Shown here: positions 37,041 through 49,817 of the stretch, in pieces
Layout of the letters: each line of letters opens with the position of its first letter
How positions within the stretch are numbered: position 1 is the stretch's first letter
Assembly: GCA_936440205.1 (NCBI GenBank)
Contig: OW387133.1
Location: forward strand, 66,836,374 to 66,900,373
Length of the DNA: 64,000 nt
From: Lepidonotus clava
Lineage: Eukaryota; Annelida; Polychaeta; Phyllodocida; Polynoidae
Reading direction: 5' to 3'
The notes under the pieces: generated by a model
Told to the model about the DNA's origin: nothing
Seen by the model: the letters and a program-made list of their open reading frames with translations, nothing else
The model's database searches: none
Program-made: the position numbers and the translations under genes

Positions 37041-37321
37041 GACAGCAGGACCCTCCCCCCTCCCCATCAAGGGCCCCAATTTTGGGGTGGGGTTGGGGCT
37101 ATTTTAGATTATGAGTTTTAAGTCATATAAGTCAAATCTGTCTTTTTGACTGTCAATAAAAGATCTACAACAACTACTACCACTTGAATTATAGGCCTAA
37201 TCGTTTTCCCTGCTTGCAATTTTGAGATAGCGGTAAAATATATTTACGACCATGGGGCTTAATTTTATAACCCTTAGGCCTATTGGATTGTGAAAACGGC
37301 CCAGTCGTAGCGTTGAATCTT

Positions 37322-37550
37322 AAGGCCATGATCCACGTTGCGATTTTGGGCCGAATTTTAACCGATTTTCATAATCGGTTTGTTATATAATCATTTTTCT
37401 TATACAACATGTATACACTTTTTCAAAGAGTTTAGAATAATACATATAAGAAAAATTGTGTTTTCATCAGGAAAATTGATTCTAAATTATGTGAAAAATG
37501 CATGAGAAGAAAATCGGTCGGCCCAAAATCGCAACGTGGACCATGGCCTT
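37322..37550. mobile_element. MITE with about 32-bp terminal inverted repeats
   Basis: The left end aaggccatgatccacgttgc is mirrored by the right end, which reads aaggccatggtccacgttgc on the other strand. The match continues through gattttgggccga. Total 229 bp, AT-rich core, non-coding. No clean target duplication identified. Confidence 0.75.
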
Positions 37551-38581
37551 GTCAGAGTCAAGCGCGACAGCTTACCGCTTGCCGTTATGTAATGCATTCT
37601 CACACACTGCACGTCTCGGCATGCAGGCCGCACGACTGCACCGCGTGTTGGCCGTGTATGCATGTGCTTACATGCATCTATTTGCATAATTGCGTGGGTA
37701 ACGCATCTGAGAGGCCCCGACGGCAAATTTATGCAGATATCTTTCTCATCAAATCAATGACGTGTTTTCACTCGTTTACCTGTGATTCAATCATTTCTCA
37801 CAGACTATTTCCCATTTGCATAATGTTGATTCCCCCCATCATCATTTTCATGTATACAGGTACATTTCACCCATCGCGGGACACCTCCCTTCAGGACCCC
37901 CTTCTAGGCATCCTGGAAAAGGCGTGGTCTAAAAATAGCTCGGATTTGTTGTGGTTCACGGCCGGCCACGTTGCTGAGGGCTGTGGGCAGCTAGCGGAGT
38001 GTGGCCAGCCTACTCTACTACCATCATTAGAACCATTGTTTTAGGCCGACCCTGGCCTGCGCTGACCCCTACGCGATTAGATAACGGGGGATGCCGTAAC
38101 AAACAACAAGCCACACCAGCCGTGAGGCCTGAGCCTGCCAACATTACGCAGCTTAGAGGTAACAGCTACACTGAGAGGCATCAGACTACAGATAGAGGAG
38201 TTAAGGCCAGCCTCTTCACAGAGTTAAAACAGGGACAACGCCCCCATCAAGGTCAGTATGAGTGTTTGCACAAGACGTGTTTGAATCATTCAGAGTTCAC
38301 GCATACTGATGCATTCAATGTATTTCTGTTACAAGGGCCTAGTACGGGCAGTCGAATCAGCTGTAGAGATGTCCAAACGCCAAGCTTCAGGCTAAGGCCC
38401 GTCCTTTGCCCCTACTTTCTTCCCCAATGCAGGTCAACATAACGTACCCACACATGCCATAGCACTGGACTAACTGGGGCAGTGGGCGTGTGTACAAAAT
38501 AGACGCACTACATGCATACAGTGCACTCGTGCAACATCTGACTCTTAGACCAAGGACAGGCGAAACCTGTGTCGTTTAGTA

Positions 38582-39253
38582 GGTAACTGGAGAACTCGGG
38601 TCGCGGGCGAACTCGGGCCGGGAGAACTCGGGCCTGTTGCTACCTCGGGCCGGGAGAGCTCGGGCCGGGAGAACTCGGGCCGTACCTTAGCCAACTGGCC
38701 ATGGGGGAGGGGGAGATGGCGATGATAAGGTGGGGGGCCGGGAGGGGGGGGGGCAGTGGGGATGACATCTAACGTACAGATGACGTCTAAACTGCCCATT
38801 AATGATTATGGCCTGGCAGCCATATTGGTGATCAATTTAAAACCATTATTATTTACCTTTCTGAAATATTAGCATACATTTATATGTGACATTGAGATGA
38901 AAGGGTCTCATTGAATAATACTTCACAATAGATATATCATTTAGATTTCATAAATTTAGATTTCTTCAATGACGATGTGCTCTTGATCACCACGATCACC
39001 ACGTGGTGATCTCTGATTGCCCTGTCAACAGATGACCCAAACCCCGGCCTCGGCTACATCCGCACGGCCAATTTACTGCTGGTTGCCAGGCTGGTTGGTC
39101 TACCTAAATAAACTAGAAACTGTGGGTACGCTGCCCCTATAGGAAGCACAGAGGGCTGGCCCCAGTGGCGGCCCGACTTCACCCGGCCCGACTTCGTCAG
39201 CGGCCCGACTTCACCCGGCCCGACTTCGTCAGCGGCCCGAGTTCTCTAGTATT
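38582..39253. mobile_element. Mutator-like (MULE-type) non-autonomous element, 9-bp duplication
   Basis: A 672-bp element flanked by an exact 9-bp direct repeat cgtttagta (38573-38581, 39254-39262). The ends are inverted: AACTGGAGAACTCGGG near 38585 and TACTAGAGAACTCGGG on the other strand near 39250. Subterminal arrays of ctcgggccgggagaa (left) and cggcccgacttcaccc (right) are imperfect tandem repeats. A truncated relative lies at 60002-60097. A 9-bp duplication suggests the Mutator superfamily (inference). No transposase. Confidence 0.7.
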
Positions 39254-40429
39254 CGTTTAGTACAATGATAGATATAATGATAAAAGGAACTGTCCACGGA
39301 TGGTTATTGGTATACAATCACAACATAAAATATGTTACCTAATTAAATTGAGTTATTACACTGCTGGATAACACATGTAGGCTAACATTTTCAAAGAAAT
39401 CCAGTCGCTGTTAAATGTTTATCGCGACAATTTCTCCACATATATACTTTACTCCCATTACGAATATGAACGCCACTAATATAATAAGGCCTACACCAAA
39501 TGTAAGCCCGCGCAATGTGGGACTTAATTATTCCCCACAAGAAAATCCACTCATCTCAGAGCAGAAGTGTAATGCAGTACTATTTTATGTAAAAGCTTTA
39601 GAGAACGACATAATCATACGACATGGAGTACCAACGGACACACGAAGTTGTCGTTCATTTAGTTCCAATCACGTTTACATGATAATAGTGCTGCTCTTAA
39701 TAAGTTGACGGTGTGAATCCATTCATGGCAATTCATTTATATACCCCGTCATGTACTAAGTGTTAATGTCATGAAGACTTTGTCGTCACAACCCGGACGG
39801 GTTTGTAAGCCCCGTGTATTAAACTGCACCATAAATAATCCTTCCTGTGGGAACACTCTAAAAGGGGCGCATTACATAACACGTACTTCAGTTCGGTAAA
39901 GCCACACACCAACAGAGACCGGCCATTGGTGCAGTCGATTGCAGACACATTATTGCTCATTATCAGTTAGTGGCACACCCATGATAAGGCTCCCCATTTA
40001 CGCACACGTGGAAAAGGTTGATCAAAATTGCACTCAAGAAGGTGGGGAGTAAATCGAGTAAGAAACCCTTCCTGTGCGAAAATGTTATACAATATCTTAT
40101 CTTTAATGATGAGCACTTTTACTTCTTACAAATTAATCCATCAGGTCAAGGATTTACTGTCTAAATGTTAATAGTACGGCTCTAAACACCATGATGATGT
40201 GCATTCATTCAATTACACAAAATTATGAATGCATTCAATTACACAAGATTATACAGACGACAATACCTCAAGGAGGTCAACATGCATACATTTGCCAACA
40301 TTAAATAATTCAATTACCAGACTGCCTGCACCATCAGATTACTCGTTTACTGTTTTCATAGACTGGAGTGGAAAGCAGTTCCGGGAAGCAGTTAGGTAGT
40401 GCATAGTAACATAAACTGGTAGGGATGGG

Positions 40430-40600
40430 TCCTACTGTCGCATGTTGAATCTAAGAAACGAGCGTGTTGCTCTGTCGAATTTAACAAATGGCGCTGTCAC
40501 CATATCAAATTCAAGAAATCGGTATGTCCCTCGTCACTTTCATTCAAAAATCCCATGTTGCGTGTCACTAAGACCCAAAAACGGCCATGTCGAATTTAGG
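40430..40600. repeat. Dispersed 'GAATTTAAGAAATGG' repeat, copy 3
   Basis: Carries ctgtcgcatgttgaatctaa, gtcgaatttaacaaatggc and gccatgtcgaatttagg, matching 35255-35490. It lies just upstream of the ANKRD9 coding exon. Confidence 0.55.
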
Positions 40601-40927
40601 GGTACAGGGCCATACAGGTAATGCATCTTATAAGCCTGCTTATATGTACTTTTATGTGACGTAAATATTATAAACAACACCTGGATGGGAGAACAGAACC
40701 CACGATATATCCTGCTGAAACAAAGCGAAAAAATCCAGCAGAACACTGGTAAATATCCTCAACTCCTTTGGACTTGGAGGGGGTGCCATGGTCATTGGTC
40801 CCCACAGATTTTCTTCAAATCAAACCTAACAATAAATATTTACAATCATATACAAATACTAATGCATGTTGCTGCAGGACATTATGAATCAATTTTCCTT
40901 TTTAATTCAGGACTGCCAGTGGCCATC

Positions 40928-42151
40928 ATGTCCACTCCTGTTGGAGAGGTACCGTCAGGGTCGGCTGCCCTGGAGAGCAACTTCCTACAGGAGCTGGAGG
41001 AGACGATAGACTTGCCGGCCGACACCAGCGTCACGCCCGTCAAGGGCCCGCGTCCGGCCCAGGAGGAGAGCACGGACGACGACGACAGCCCCGAGAATCG
41101 CCCCGTCTCGCCCTTCTGCTTCGTCGAAAGTATCCGCCAGCTGCGGCCCATTCCGGCCATTGAGTTGGTGCGGCAGCGGCTGGGGTCGCGGCCCGGGGCC
41201 GAGGGGGCGTACACTCGGGCCGACGCCCTCAAGTACGCCGTGCTCTACGGACACAGTGAGTACTCGGCCTGGCTGCTCAGGGAACACGCCCCCGAGGCGC
41301 TGGCGGCGCCCGTCTGCTGCCCGCTGCTGCTCACCGCCGTGCGCCTCGACAGGGCCGACGTGGTGGAGCAGCTCTGCCGCCTGTCGCGCCAGGTGAAGAG
41401 GGCCGTGCCCTACGTCGACAGGTAAGGAGTAGACGGCCATTCTGGGCAACGTTATTAGGCCTGTAGTGTATCGTGTAGATTGCAATTTTTACATGATTCA
41501 AGAATTTTCAGTCAGGTATATATCCAGGACCATTTCACATGATAACGGCATCATTCAGAGCTGGATTTCAAAATGTCCAGATTTCTTTTTTTAAAAAAAC
41601 GCTGAAAACTCTGTCAAATATGGCCCTAATAAATACCCTAATAGAAGTACCTCGGTGGAACTCACAAATTAAGTCTATACTTTCTCTGTTTCTACAGCCG
41701 GGGCTGTGCCTCCATGGAGAGTCGGCGGACTGCCCTACACGTGGCGGCCGAGATGAGCTCGGTGACCATCGCCTCCACCCTACTGCGGTACGGCGCCGAC
41801 CCGACTGCCCGCGACCAGTTCGGGATGACCCCGCTGAGCAGGGTCCTGCACGCCCTGCCCGGCCCCCACATCAACTTCAACACAGTCCGCCTGGCACGTG
41901 AACTACTCCGCTGCCTGTCAGTGCTCGATGTGCGCACACAACAGGCCTGGAAAAACCTGTACTCTAGGAACCCGAACTGGGCCGCCAGGCTGAGCGCCGA
42001 CTGTCTCGACCTCAAACCAGGACCATTTTCTCTCATGCAGATCGCCCGGACGAACATCCGCAAGACGATAGGTTACCCACGACTCCCGGATGGGGTCAAC
42101 CAACTTCCAGTTCCGCCAATCATGCAGAAGTTTTTAAATCTGAATTGGTAA
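40928..42151 (+). CDS. ANKRD9: Ankyrin repeat domain protein 9 (ANKRD9), 315 aa
   Basis: In mammals ANKRD9 is a substrate receptor of a Cullin-RING (Elongin/Cul5) ubiquitin ligase and affects IMPDH2 levels (family knowledge). Coding exons are 40928-41421 and 41698-42151, joined at phase 2 to 316 codons with the stop. The human protein is 317 aa. Recognition rests on RGCASMESRRTALHVAAEMS (human [20 protein letters not shown]), LLRYGADPTARDQFGMTPLS, and a C-terminus LPVPPIMQKFLNLNW (human LPLPPFLQPLDLTGKG). An acidic Ser-rich N-terminal segment (about 20-65) precedes the ankyrin region at about 95-215. The start is the first ATG after the acceptor at 40909-40910. The frame stays open upstream into intron sequence, which I take as chance. 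Both exons are GC-rich compared with surrounding DNA. Confidence 0.9.
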
Positions 42152-44087
42152 AATGACTGCATACGATGTTTTAAATCTGTATTATATAGTTCATTCATTT
42201 CCATGGCAGCCACAATACATGAGAACAAGATTTAAATTGATGCTGTGTGGTGAAAGAGTGACGTGATTGACATGCATGTATGTTTTCACCCATCGACATT
42301 GACATCGACATGCATTTGTATATATATACACATTTATCATTGTAGTATTTGTAGCATCAACTGTTATATTTCTAGTATACTGGCAGGGTATATCTGCCTT
42401 TAATGCATACATAGATAGAGAAAATACTCAGCCTTCTACACAAAGGATCAGAACGAAATCCATCTTTAAAACATTCTTGTTTTTAATCTTTTACCTCAAA
42501 TATACATGAGATATACGGAAGGTTAGTTTGCATGTCCATAACTATGCAATGGTATCTGTTTTACATCATTATGAAAATACTCATTTTTCAAAAAAGTACA
42601 AGTTTACATTTTGATGTCACTCGGAGGACGGTCCTGCCTAAGTACAACATCCATAATCATAATGTCTCCATGAATCAAAGATTCTTTATGAGTTGTAATG
42701 AGCTCAGTGTCGTATGGGTTTTATAACAAACCATTTTTGTACTGAAATGGTCTGGCGAAATAGCTGTAACGGACCTTTTAAATGGTCTTTTCGTATTTAG
42801 AATTTGTCTTATTTGAAGCGCTACAACGTTTCCAGAAACTGAATAGTCAACACCGTCTTCTAGATACTAGTTTTTGTGCTCCCTTTTGTAAAAGCTCTTT
42901 TGCTTTTACATGATGCAAAACAAGAACATCTATGTTAAACATTTTTGTGATACTCAGGAACTATACACAAGGGTAAATGATATCCAATGCGACTCATATT
43001 TATTACAACAGGTGGGCGTAATTCAGCTCAATGTCAAAAACTTGTTGTCAGTTAAACTTTTCCAAATCACCCTCTATCGAAGAGCTGGTGTATGTTATAT
43101 TGTTATGTAGTTTTAAACTTAAAACGAACCAAAGTGGCCAGTATTATTGTAGGATTAGATATGTTCGTGCAAAAAGAATTTTATAAAGTGATAATTTGTA
43201 TGGAATAAAAATTCGGTACAACATAGATTTTAAAGTTATTGTAAAGTCCTTGAAGAAAGATGTCAGTTTAAAAAAAGAATCATAGCATACGCGTAGAACG
43301 GCTTATTTAAACATTAACTTTAAAAGAAAATAACACCGCTGGCCCCATTTAACTTGAGCTAAGAAACACCGCTCAGCCAGTATGATCATGACGATGACAA
43401 GTATATACAGCAGTTTTCTCCAGCAACAAAGGCGAACTTCACCCCAGGCGTTCAATGTTAACTAGTCTCGACAAAGAAAAGCTGTGAACATGCCAATCAC
43501 AATAAACCGCAGTCTAAACACTTCAACCAGTAATGATTTTCCGAGTGGGTGGGAACACTATGTTTGCTATAGCCCATATGTCAGCGTTCATAATGAGGTT
43601 TGAGCAAATCCTCATTCATTGTCTTAAAAACAATTTACAAGTCAGGAATGTTGAAAAAAATACTTGTGCTAATAACAGAATATATCCAGATACATTTTTC
43701 AAAATGCAAAGGAATAGAAGATTCGGGCAAGCAATATAAGTCGGTTAAACAAACAAATAGATAGAGATTCTTACTGGAATGTAGACCAAGACCTTGGAAA
43801 TGAAAAACAAGTTTCCGAAGGTCCCTATAAATGGCATGATATTAGAAAATAATCTTTACATATAAATTGGACACCGATATAAGAATATGGTAAAGAACAT
43901 CTTCAGCATTCAACCTGGAATGTTGTTTATGAACTTTTAATAGTTCTAACGGTAGGCAGAGTTTACCATGTGAATACAGATTTAAAAAAAACACGTATAT
44001 TTGAGCAATACAATATTATGACAAATAATGAGATTCATCGGTGGAAGACATGATTACTTTGACAAATTTGCCATCTAGTTCTACTCG
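42152..44087. other. Intergenic stretch between convergent ANKRD9 and SLC3 genes
   Basis: 1.9 kb of AT-rich sequence that must contain both 3' UTRs. AATAAA at 43204-43209 is a candidate ANKRD9 polyadenylation signal. On the minus strand ATTAAA at 43936-43941 is a weak candidate for the SLC3 gene. Nothing else seen. Confidence 0.4.
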
Positions 44088-47000
44088 CTAAACTGGAACA
44101 TAAAATAGGATTCCTTGTTTTGACTTCAATTCGATAGCACTCATTTGGAGCGATACATCCACCTCCTCTCCCGAGGTTTCCGTCAGGAAAAAGCCGATTG
44201 ACGTGGCGGCAGACCAGTCTCTCACGACTTGTCTGGGGCCTAGATTCATAGCGTAGAAATAGGTGTCGCGCTTAAAGTAATACCGCTTAAGCAGCAACAC
44301 ACTGTCGTCTACGTCGATGATCTCGAATCCCAGCTGCTTTTTTCCTTTGTTCTGCCCCCCGTTGGTGTCGGCCTGTAGCGTGGCCTGCTCCTCCCGTAGC
44401 CGGGTCACCGTGCGCAGCTGGAGGATGTTCCTAAGGTCCACCGAGCTGCCCTTCTCAAAGGGTTTGCTCAGCTCCCCCGAGCCGGGCCTGGTCCACTCCA
44501 TGAGGCGAACACGGGTCCCTACGTAGGTCGTGTCGAATGGGTCCTGATAGAAATAATGATAAGTCATTCAGAAACGTCCTTTTTCATTCTATTGTCTAGC
44601 AAACTTTAAGTTTATATCATAATACAATCATTGTAAATTTAACTATCTCAAAAACGTTATCATGTAAAGAGAGTTTGATTACCTTCCTTATATTAAAACG
44701 ACAATGCTTCTAATCTTAACCAAAGCCCACCCCCATGTTTAAGCCTATATGCCATTGAATACAGAGTGAGCCAAGGCAGAGTGCCAGTTGCCAGTTGAGA
44801 TAAATGCTGGTGTAACTGTAAGAACTCATATATCTCACTCAGGGCTCACCAAATCCAGCGTCCTGGGTGTCCTGTCCACCCCCCTGAAGCCCAAGGACAC
44901 CTTTACAGGACCCTCTGGGTGTCCTGTGGACACCCTAGAAATCATACCCTAATAACAAGTTTGGGGCAATGGGACCCCAGTTTTATGGTGCAGGACACCT
45001 GCAATGCTGGTCAGGGTGTCCGCAGGACACCTAACCATTTTTAAATTCCGTGAGCCCTGTGACACTATGAGTTAAACTATGAACACCAGGAACAAGCAGT
45101 GAGTCAGGCTACCCCACACCATGACCCCTATAGAAGGACCAATCAGTGGTGCCTTTATAGGTAGGACGCCTGACTCCAGTGAGAGGGGCCCGAGTTCACC
45201 TCCTAACAGCAGAGCTAACTTGTTAAATAAAATAAAGAAAATAAGTTTCGTGTTCACAAAAATCCTGCAATGAGCAACTAAAGTCAAGATACTGATAATA
45301 TCCTTATGAAGATTATAAAAAGTTGATTCGCCGTCTATTACTGCGAATAAAAAGCACAAGATTAACAGCTCTCGTCGAGTTTGATGTTATTTACAACTTT
45401 CACATGATCTTACCCTGCCAACCTCTTGCCCGGCGTGAAGAGAAGGTGTGCCCGGCAGTGTCAAGACGAAGGCCTCCAACGGGGGCAGCAGGCTCTGGTC
45501 TAGTTTACCTTTGAAGGCGTCTAGATGGAAAGATACCCATGTACTGGGCCACGTCTGCCAGTCATTGAGAGCGTCGTTCACTTGCGCCTGCAAAAAGATG
45601 ATCGTTTAAACATTATCCCATTACACAAATTTGGTTGCACCTATATTGTTTCTATACAGTACCATTTATAGATATATTCCGGGAGATGTGTTGGTTCTCA
45701 ATTGAACACAAGAATAATGTTTTATTAGATATATAATCGTGTACTAAAATCTGTTTCCAGGACATTACTGCAACGAATTTATTTTCATTCTTAAGTTAAA
45801 CTATATAGATTATCTGCACGTTTAAGATATTTCATGCATATGGTTATTCAACTGATCTACAATAAGTATGTGCTCACCTGGAGAGAATAAGTCAGGTTGA
45901 CAGGGTTAAGGACCAGGGGTTCGTCTATCAGGTGTATGAAGTTGAGGAGGGGTCCTACCAGGCTGGGCTGGTCGCGCTCTACCTTCTTCAGGTAGGAACC
46001 TTCCACCATGAGTACACGCGCCCCGAGGTAGGTCTGGTGGGCCTGCAGCTTGGTGTGCCAGCCGTTCAGATAACCGTGCATGGCTCCGTATTGCAGATTA
46101 CCATTTCCCATGTAGAAATCTCCAAGACCACGAATGTAGAATCCGTCCACACCCAAATTCAACCACACGTCCATTTCTTCCTCCATTTGTTTGGCCACCT
46201 GATGGTCAAGAAATCTGTTATTTAGTGTTGGTTGGTATGCAAATATCCCTTAGGCTGAAGGATAGCCACTATTGTACTTCATATTCTATTCTAATGTTAC
46301 AAGCAAGACGTTTTTTAATTGAACTATTTTAGAATTCACATATCAATGTGAATCGGTACATTATTGCTAAAGTTATTATCAGTGTGGCACAACGTCTAGC
46401 GAATTTGGCTGTCTAAGTAACGTAATCTATACAAAACGTTTTTATCACTACTGATAATTAATGTAATTTACACTCCCTATGTTTCAACGCATAGGTATTG
46501 CATGAATGGGGTAGGCTTTACAGGCAGGGATTTTCCTTTACATAGAGTTACTAGTACCGGGTACTAGTAAAAATCATGTCGGGCTAGTGCAATTTGTTAG
46601 GAACTAGCCCATTGGGCTAGTAAAAATCTTAAATATTGCAAATATCAACTTGAGATGGACTTATTTAACTTAGATCCGGGCTAGTGTAAAGACAGGATCA
46701 CTAGCCCGGTGGACTAGTGGACATTTTTTTTTAAGGAGAACCCCTGACAGGTCATCTGAAATTAAAAACTCACCCTTGAATTGTCCCAGTTGATTATTGG
46801 CCGCTCCGAGTTATTCAGCTGCTTGTAGAACTGGTTCCTCAGTGGATCTCTCGTCCATTCGAACTCCTCACTATTAGGCTGTCAGACGGAAGGGTAGAAA
46901 TGTAACTTGACATAAAATAACACATTTCACAAATATATGATTTTATTAGTTTTTCCTCCTGTAGAATTTATTGCAATAGTCATGTTATGCATTTCATACT

Positions 47001-48925
47001 GTTATATCTTATGCTAGTCATGAACGTTTTTGTTTTAACTTGTGCATTAATGTGAAAATATTCTGGCAATCTTACACTTCAGTGTTCCTTAACCTATGCC
47101 ACTAGGTATATTGTTTATGTTTCTGAATCTTGGACATAGTTATAATGACATCCCTTTCAGTGATTAACGAACTTTTTCAGATGGTACAAATGGCATGCAT
47201 AACCATAAGTCCAGTCCTTTAACTGACGATAAGTTGTTTTAAGTTAACAAGTGACAGTGAGAAATTGCAACTATTTCAGGAACAGGTCCTAATATTTTAC
47301 TTACTCGCGATCCTCTCCAGACGTAGAATTCCCTGTAGATGTTCCCACCAGTTGAGCTTTGTTTGCGGCTTTCTTCGAACCACATATGAGCATCGGACGT
47401 CCACATGGGGTTTATCTCCAACATGAGCCGCATGTCAGCAGTGTGAAGTGCGTTTGCCAGTGCCTGCAGTTTAAGATGAAGAAGGTGGTTCTTCTGTTCC
47501 AAAATGTTCTCATTTCACTAATCAAATTTACTAGTTTAATTGCTGATTTTAGATAGCGGACTTTGGAGCTTAAATATTCAAGTTTTTAAAAGGCACGTAA
47601 CTATAGGTTATATATCACCACGAAATGGTCAAACCATTTGCTTTGTTACACTTAAAAAACATTCTAGATTTAATCCGGGGATTTATTGATGAAACAACGA
47701 GAGATTTCAATCAATTAACAGAATAAATGTGTTAGGGGTTGGAAATATTTACCTGTAAGTCGTCTTTGGTCCCGACTCGTTGATCAATATCTCTGAAGCT
47801 TGTGACCTCTTCAAAACGCGACGACATGCTGGGTAAGAAGTGATTCAGGCACACCACTTTCACATTCAGATGCTTCAGGTAATCCAGACGTTCCTGGAGA
47901 AGGATGTTATGGTAGGTGAATTATTTGGAGGAATTCCCCTAGAAGCATTTCTAGTAGGCCATGATGACAGGCAGATGCAGAAATATAACGATATAATATT
48001 AAAACTGCTCAGAAGACAAAGTTAGTTGTTCAGAGAACATCAGTTATCATCTGCCTTTCCTTACTGGGTTACTATTACAGATTATCTCGGGGGAAATAGA
48101 TACGATATTCCATGACACTCATAATACATTGAACAGTAAAACAAGTAATGAAAAATTGTTATAATGAAGGTGGTAATGATAATGAATATTCACCTGTACA
48201 CCTCTGATGTCACCGATGTCATTACGGTCGTAATCGTAGAACTCGGGGACGTTGATGTGGTAAATGACGGAACCTTGCCACCAGTCGAGATTTAGGTTAC
48301 ATGCTGCCTGGCCTTGGACTGCTAGAGCAATAACTGCGGCCAAAAGCCCAATCATGATGGCCAGAAGGATACCAAGGCAGCTGAACCTTATCACTGGCCA
48401 GTTCCATTCCTCGAAGTAGTACCTAAAAAATCATGAACATAAAATGTTGAGTGCAAGAAAAAAATTGGTTTATAAAGTTTATTGTATTCAAGAAGCAATC
48501 TTTTACTATATTTCAGCAGTTGATTAGTGTAGAGTTTTTGATATTTTCGTTTTTTGTATAAGTACTAAGATCCTATATGATCTTGATAAAAAGGCGTGCT
48601 TTTATATGAATTGTTATATCCAAAATGGACTCATCTAATTAGAAAATCTAAAGATTGAGTGAAGAACCAGAGTTACTTACCTTTCACTTACGAGGTAATT
48701 GCCTGAGCCAGTCTGGTTCAAGGTATTTTGTGAAGTTCGCGTTGAAGAGGTACCCTTGGGTGCTCCGAAATGTGGGTCTCCGATGACAAAGAGGCCCGAG
48801 GTGCCGACTGTAGACCCTATCGGGTACGACTCTCCTCCCAGAGTTACGCTGCTGGAGGTACTTCCTTGCGAGTAACGCGACACATCGAGGTCCACGCCCC
48901 GTGGGTCAATTACCACCTGCGACAT
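44088..48925 (-). CDS. SLC3A2: SLC3-family amino-acid transporter heavy chain (4F2hc/rBAT-like), 609 aa
   Basis: Type II membrane glycoprotein that pairs with an SLC7 light chain and brings it to the plasma membrane. Coding exons in reading order: 48925-48681, 48422-48194, 47893-47753, 47463-47305, 46878-46774, 46198-45878, 45587-45414, 44543-44088; 610 codons with stop. A Ser/Thr-rich cytoplasmic tail covers 1-91 and a single transmembrane helix about 92-117 (FSCLGILLAIMIGLLAAVIA). Cys123 lies five residues before WW, the position that bonds to the light chain. An amylase-like ectodomain follows (DWWQGSVIYHINVPEF, GDIRGVQERLDYL, WLNLGVDGFYIRGL, LTLPGTPSLHAGQEVG), and the C-terminus QGILFYVPV resembles 4F2hc. 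At GVDGFYIRG an Arg stands where catalytic glucosidases and rBAT have Asp, so no enzyme activity is expected. It could equally be a pre-duplication co-orthologue of SLC3A1 and SLC3A2. Confidence 0.88.
44840..45059. mobile_element. hAT-like MITE, CAGGGCTCAC ends, SLC3 intron
   Basis: A 220-bp element with ends CAGGGCTCACCAAAT and, on the other strand, CAGGGCTCACGGAAT. The interior repeats ggtgtcctg / caggacacc several times. No clean target duplication seen. Non-coding. Confidence 0.65.
46525..46746 (+). mobile_element. hAT-like MITE, 'ACTAGTACC' family, copy 2
   Basis: Starts CAGGGATTTTCCTTTACATA, contains ACTAGTACCGGGTACTAGT, and ends AAGGAGAACCCCTG. The 5-bp duplication acagg lies at 46520-46524 and 46747-46751. 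Located in the SLC3 intron between coding exons 46878-46774 and 46198-45878. Confidence 0.75.
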
Positions 48926-49817
48926 GATCCTGAAGCAATGAAGACACGAGAGGATCAATGGGTTGCCTTAAGGGTCGGGGCTTGACGACTCGTTTTCGAC
49001 CTCTTCAGCTCGTAAGTCAGCTCCAAAAACAAGTGCCCCAGGATTCGTATTAGTACTATTACACCTTAATTCCCAACCACAGCCTTGGACTTGATGCCCA
49101 GTTCACTTGAGAAGGCAGACATCACCTTCCCCAAGGGCCCAGACCATCCGGACCCAGTTTGACACGTAACATTGTCGTATGCATAGAAAAACCGTCATTT
49201 TTGTTTTTGGAAGGTACCAATAAAATACAAAAATGTTTATTAGTCTGGCCATTTTATATTAGAAAACTCATTCAAGAGGATGACAAGTATAAATGAGAAT
49301 CCGGATCATGCCACTGTGGTGTCAAGCCTATGGAGAGGTTGAAGGGCAAAACTGATCTCCCTTAAAAGTCTTAAGAGTAGCTGCTATGGAAGGGAAACCA
49401 TGGTAGAAGGAACTTCAGAGGTTCCTGCTGGCTTATTGTGCGACCCGCAGGTGAGCACTGGGAAAACACTCGCCTATCAGATGTTTGGGCGTGAGTTGAG
49501 GTCGAAGCTGCGGAAGCTTAGGTGTGACTGTGCCACTGCATATGAAAGTGCTAGTGATCATGATTGGCAGCACAAGCTGGCTGCTAAGGACTATGCCGAT
49601 ACCAGACGGCATGCTATAGAGTAGAGGAGCCAGTTTTTGTGCACTAAGGGCCCAAAAATGGTATTTTTTATCATATTTCTGATAAAAATGCATTTCTGAA
49701 AACGATTTTTCTTTATTTGTAGTAAAACAAGAAGGCGATGCCAGTGATTGGAGAGCATATAGCTCCCCAAGCCAAGGAGCTATCCAGCTCTTCGTATCAG
49801 CCTCACCATTTAATATA

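Larger units (their letters stand above)
34860..40910. other. Repeat-rich interval between Rel and ANKRD9
   Basis: The two genes are divergent. About 6 kb holds several MITEs (listed separately) and copies of a GAATTTAAGAAATGG repeat, but no recognised coding exon. Open frames at 37502-38044 and 37999-38442 resemble no family I know and overlap a MITE end. Untranslated first exons of ANKRD9 may lie here; the acceptor at 40909-40910 shows that one exists upstream. Confidence 0.5.

Noticed and set aside
37502-38442. 180- and 147-aa open frames
   Set aside because: The first starts inside the terminal repeat of a MITE. Neither shows a domain, and they overlap in different frames.
40685-40927. 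N-terminal extension of ANKRD9 by 81 codons
   Set aside because: An acceptor at 40909-40910 precedes ATG 40928, and the upstream part looks like repeat and intron sequence rather than protein. The human protein length fits the shorter form.
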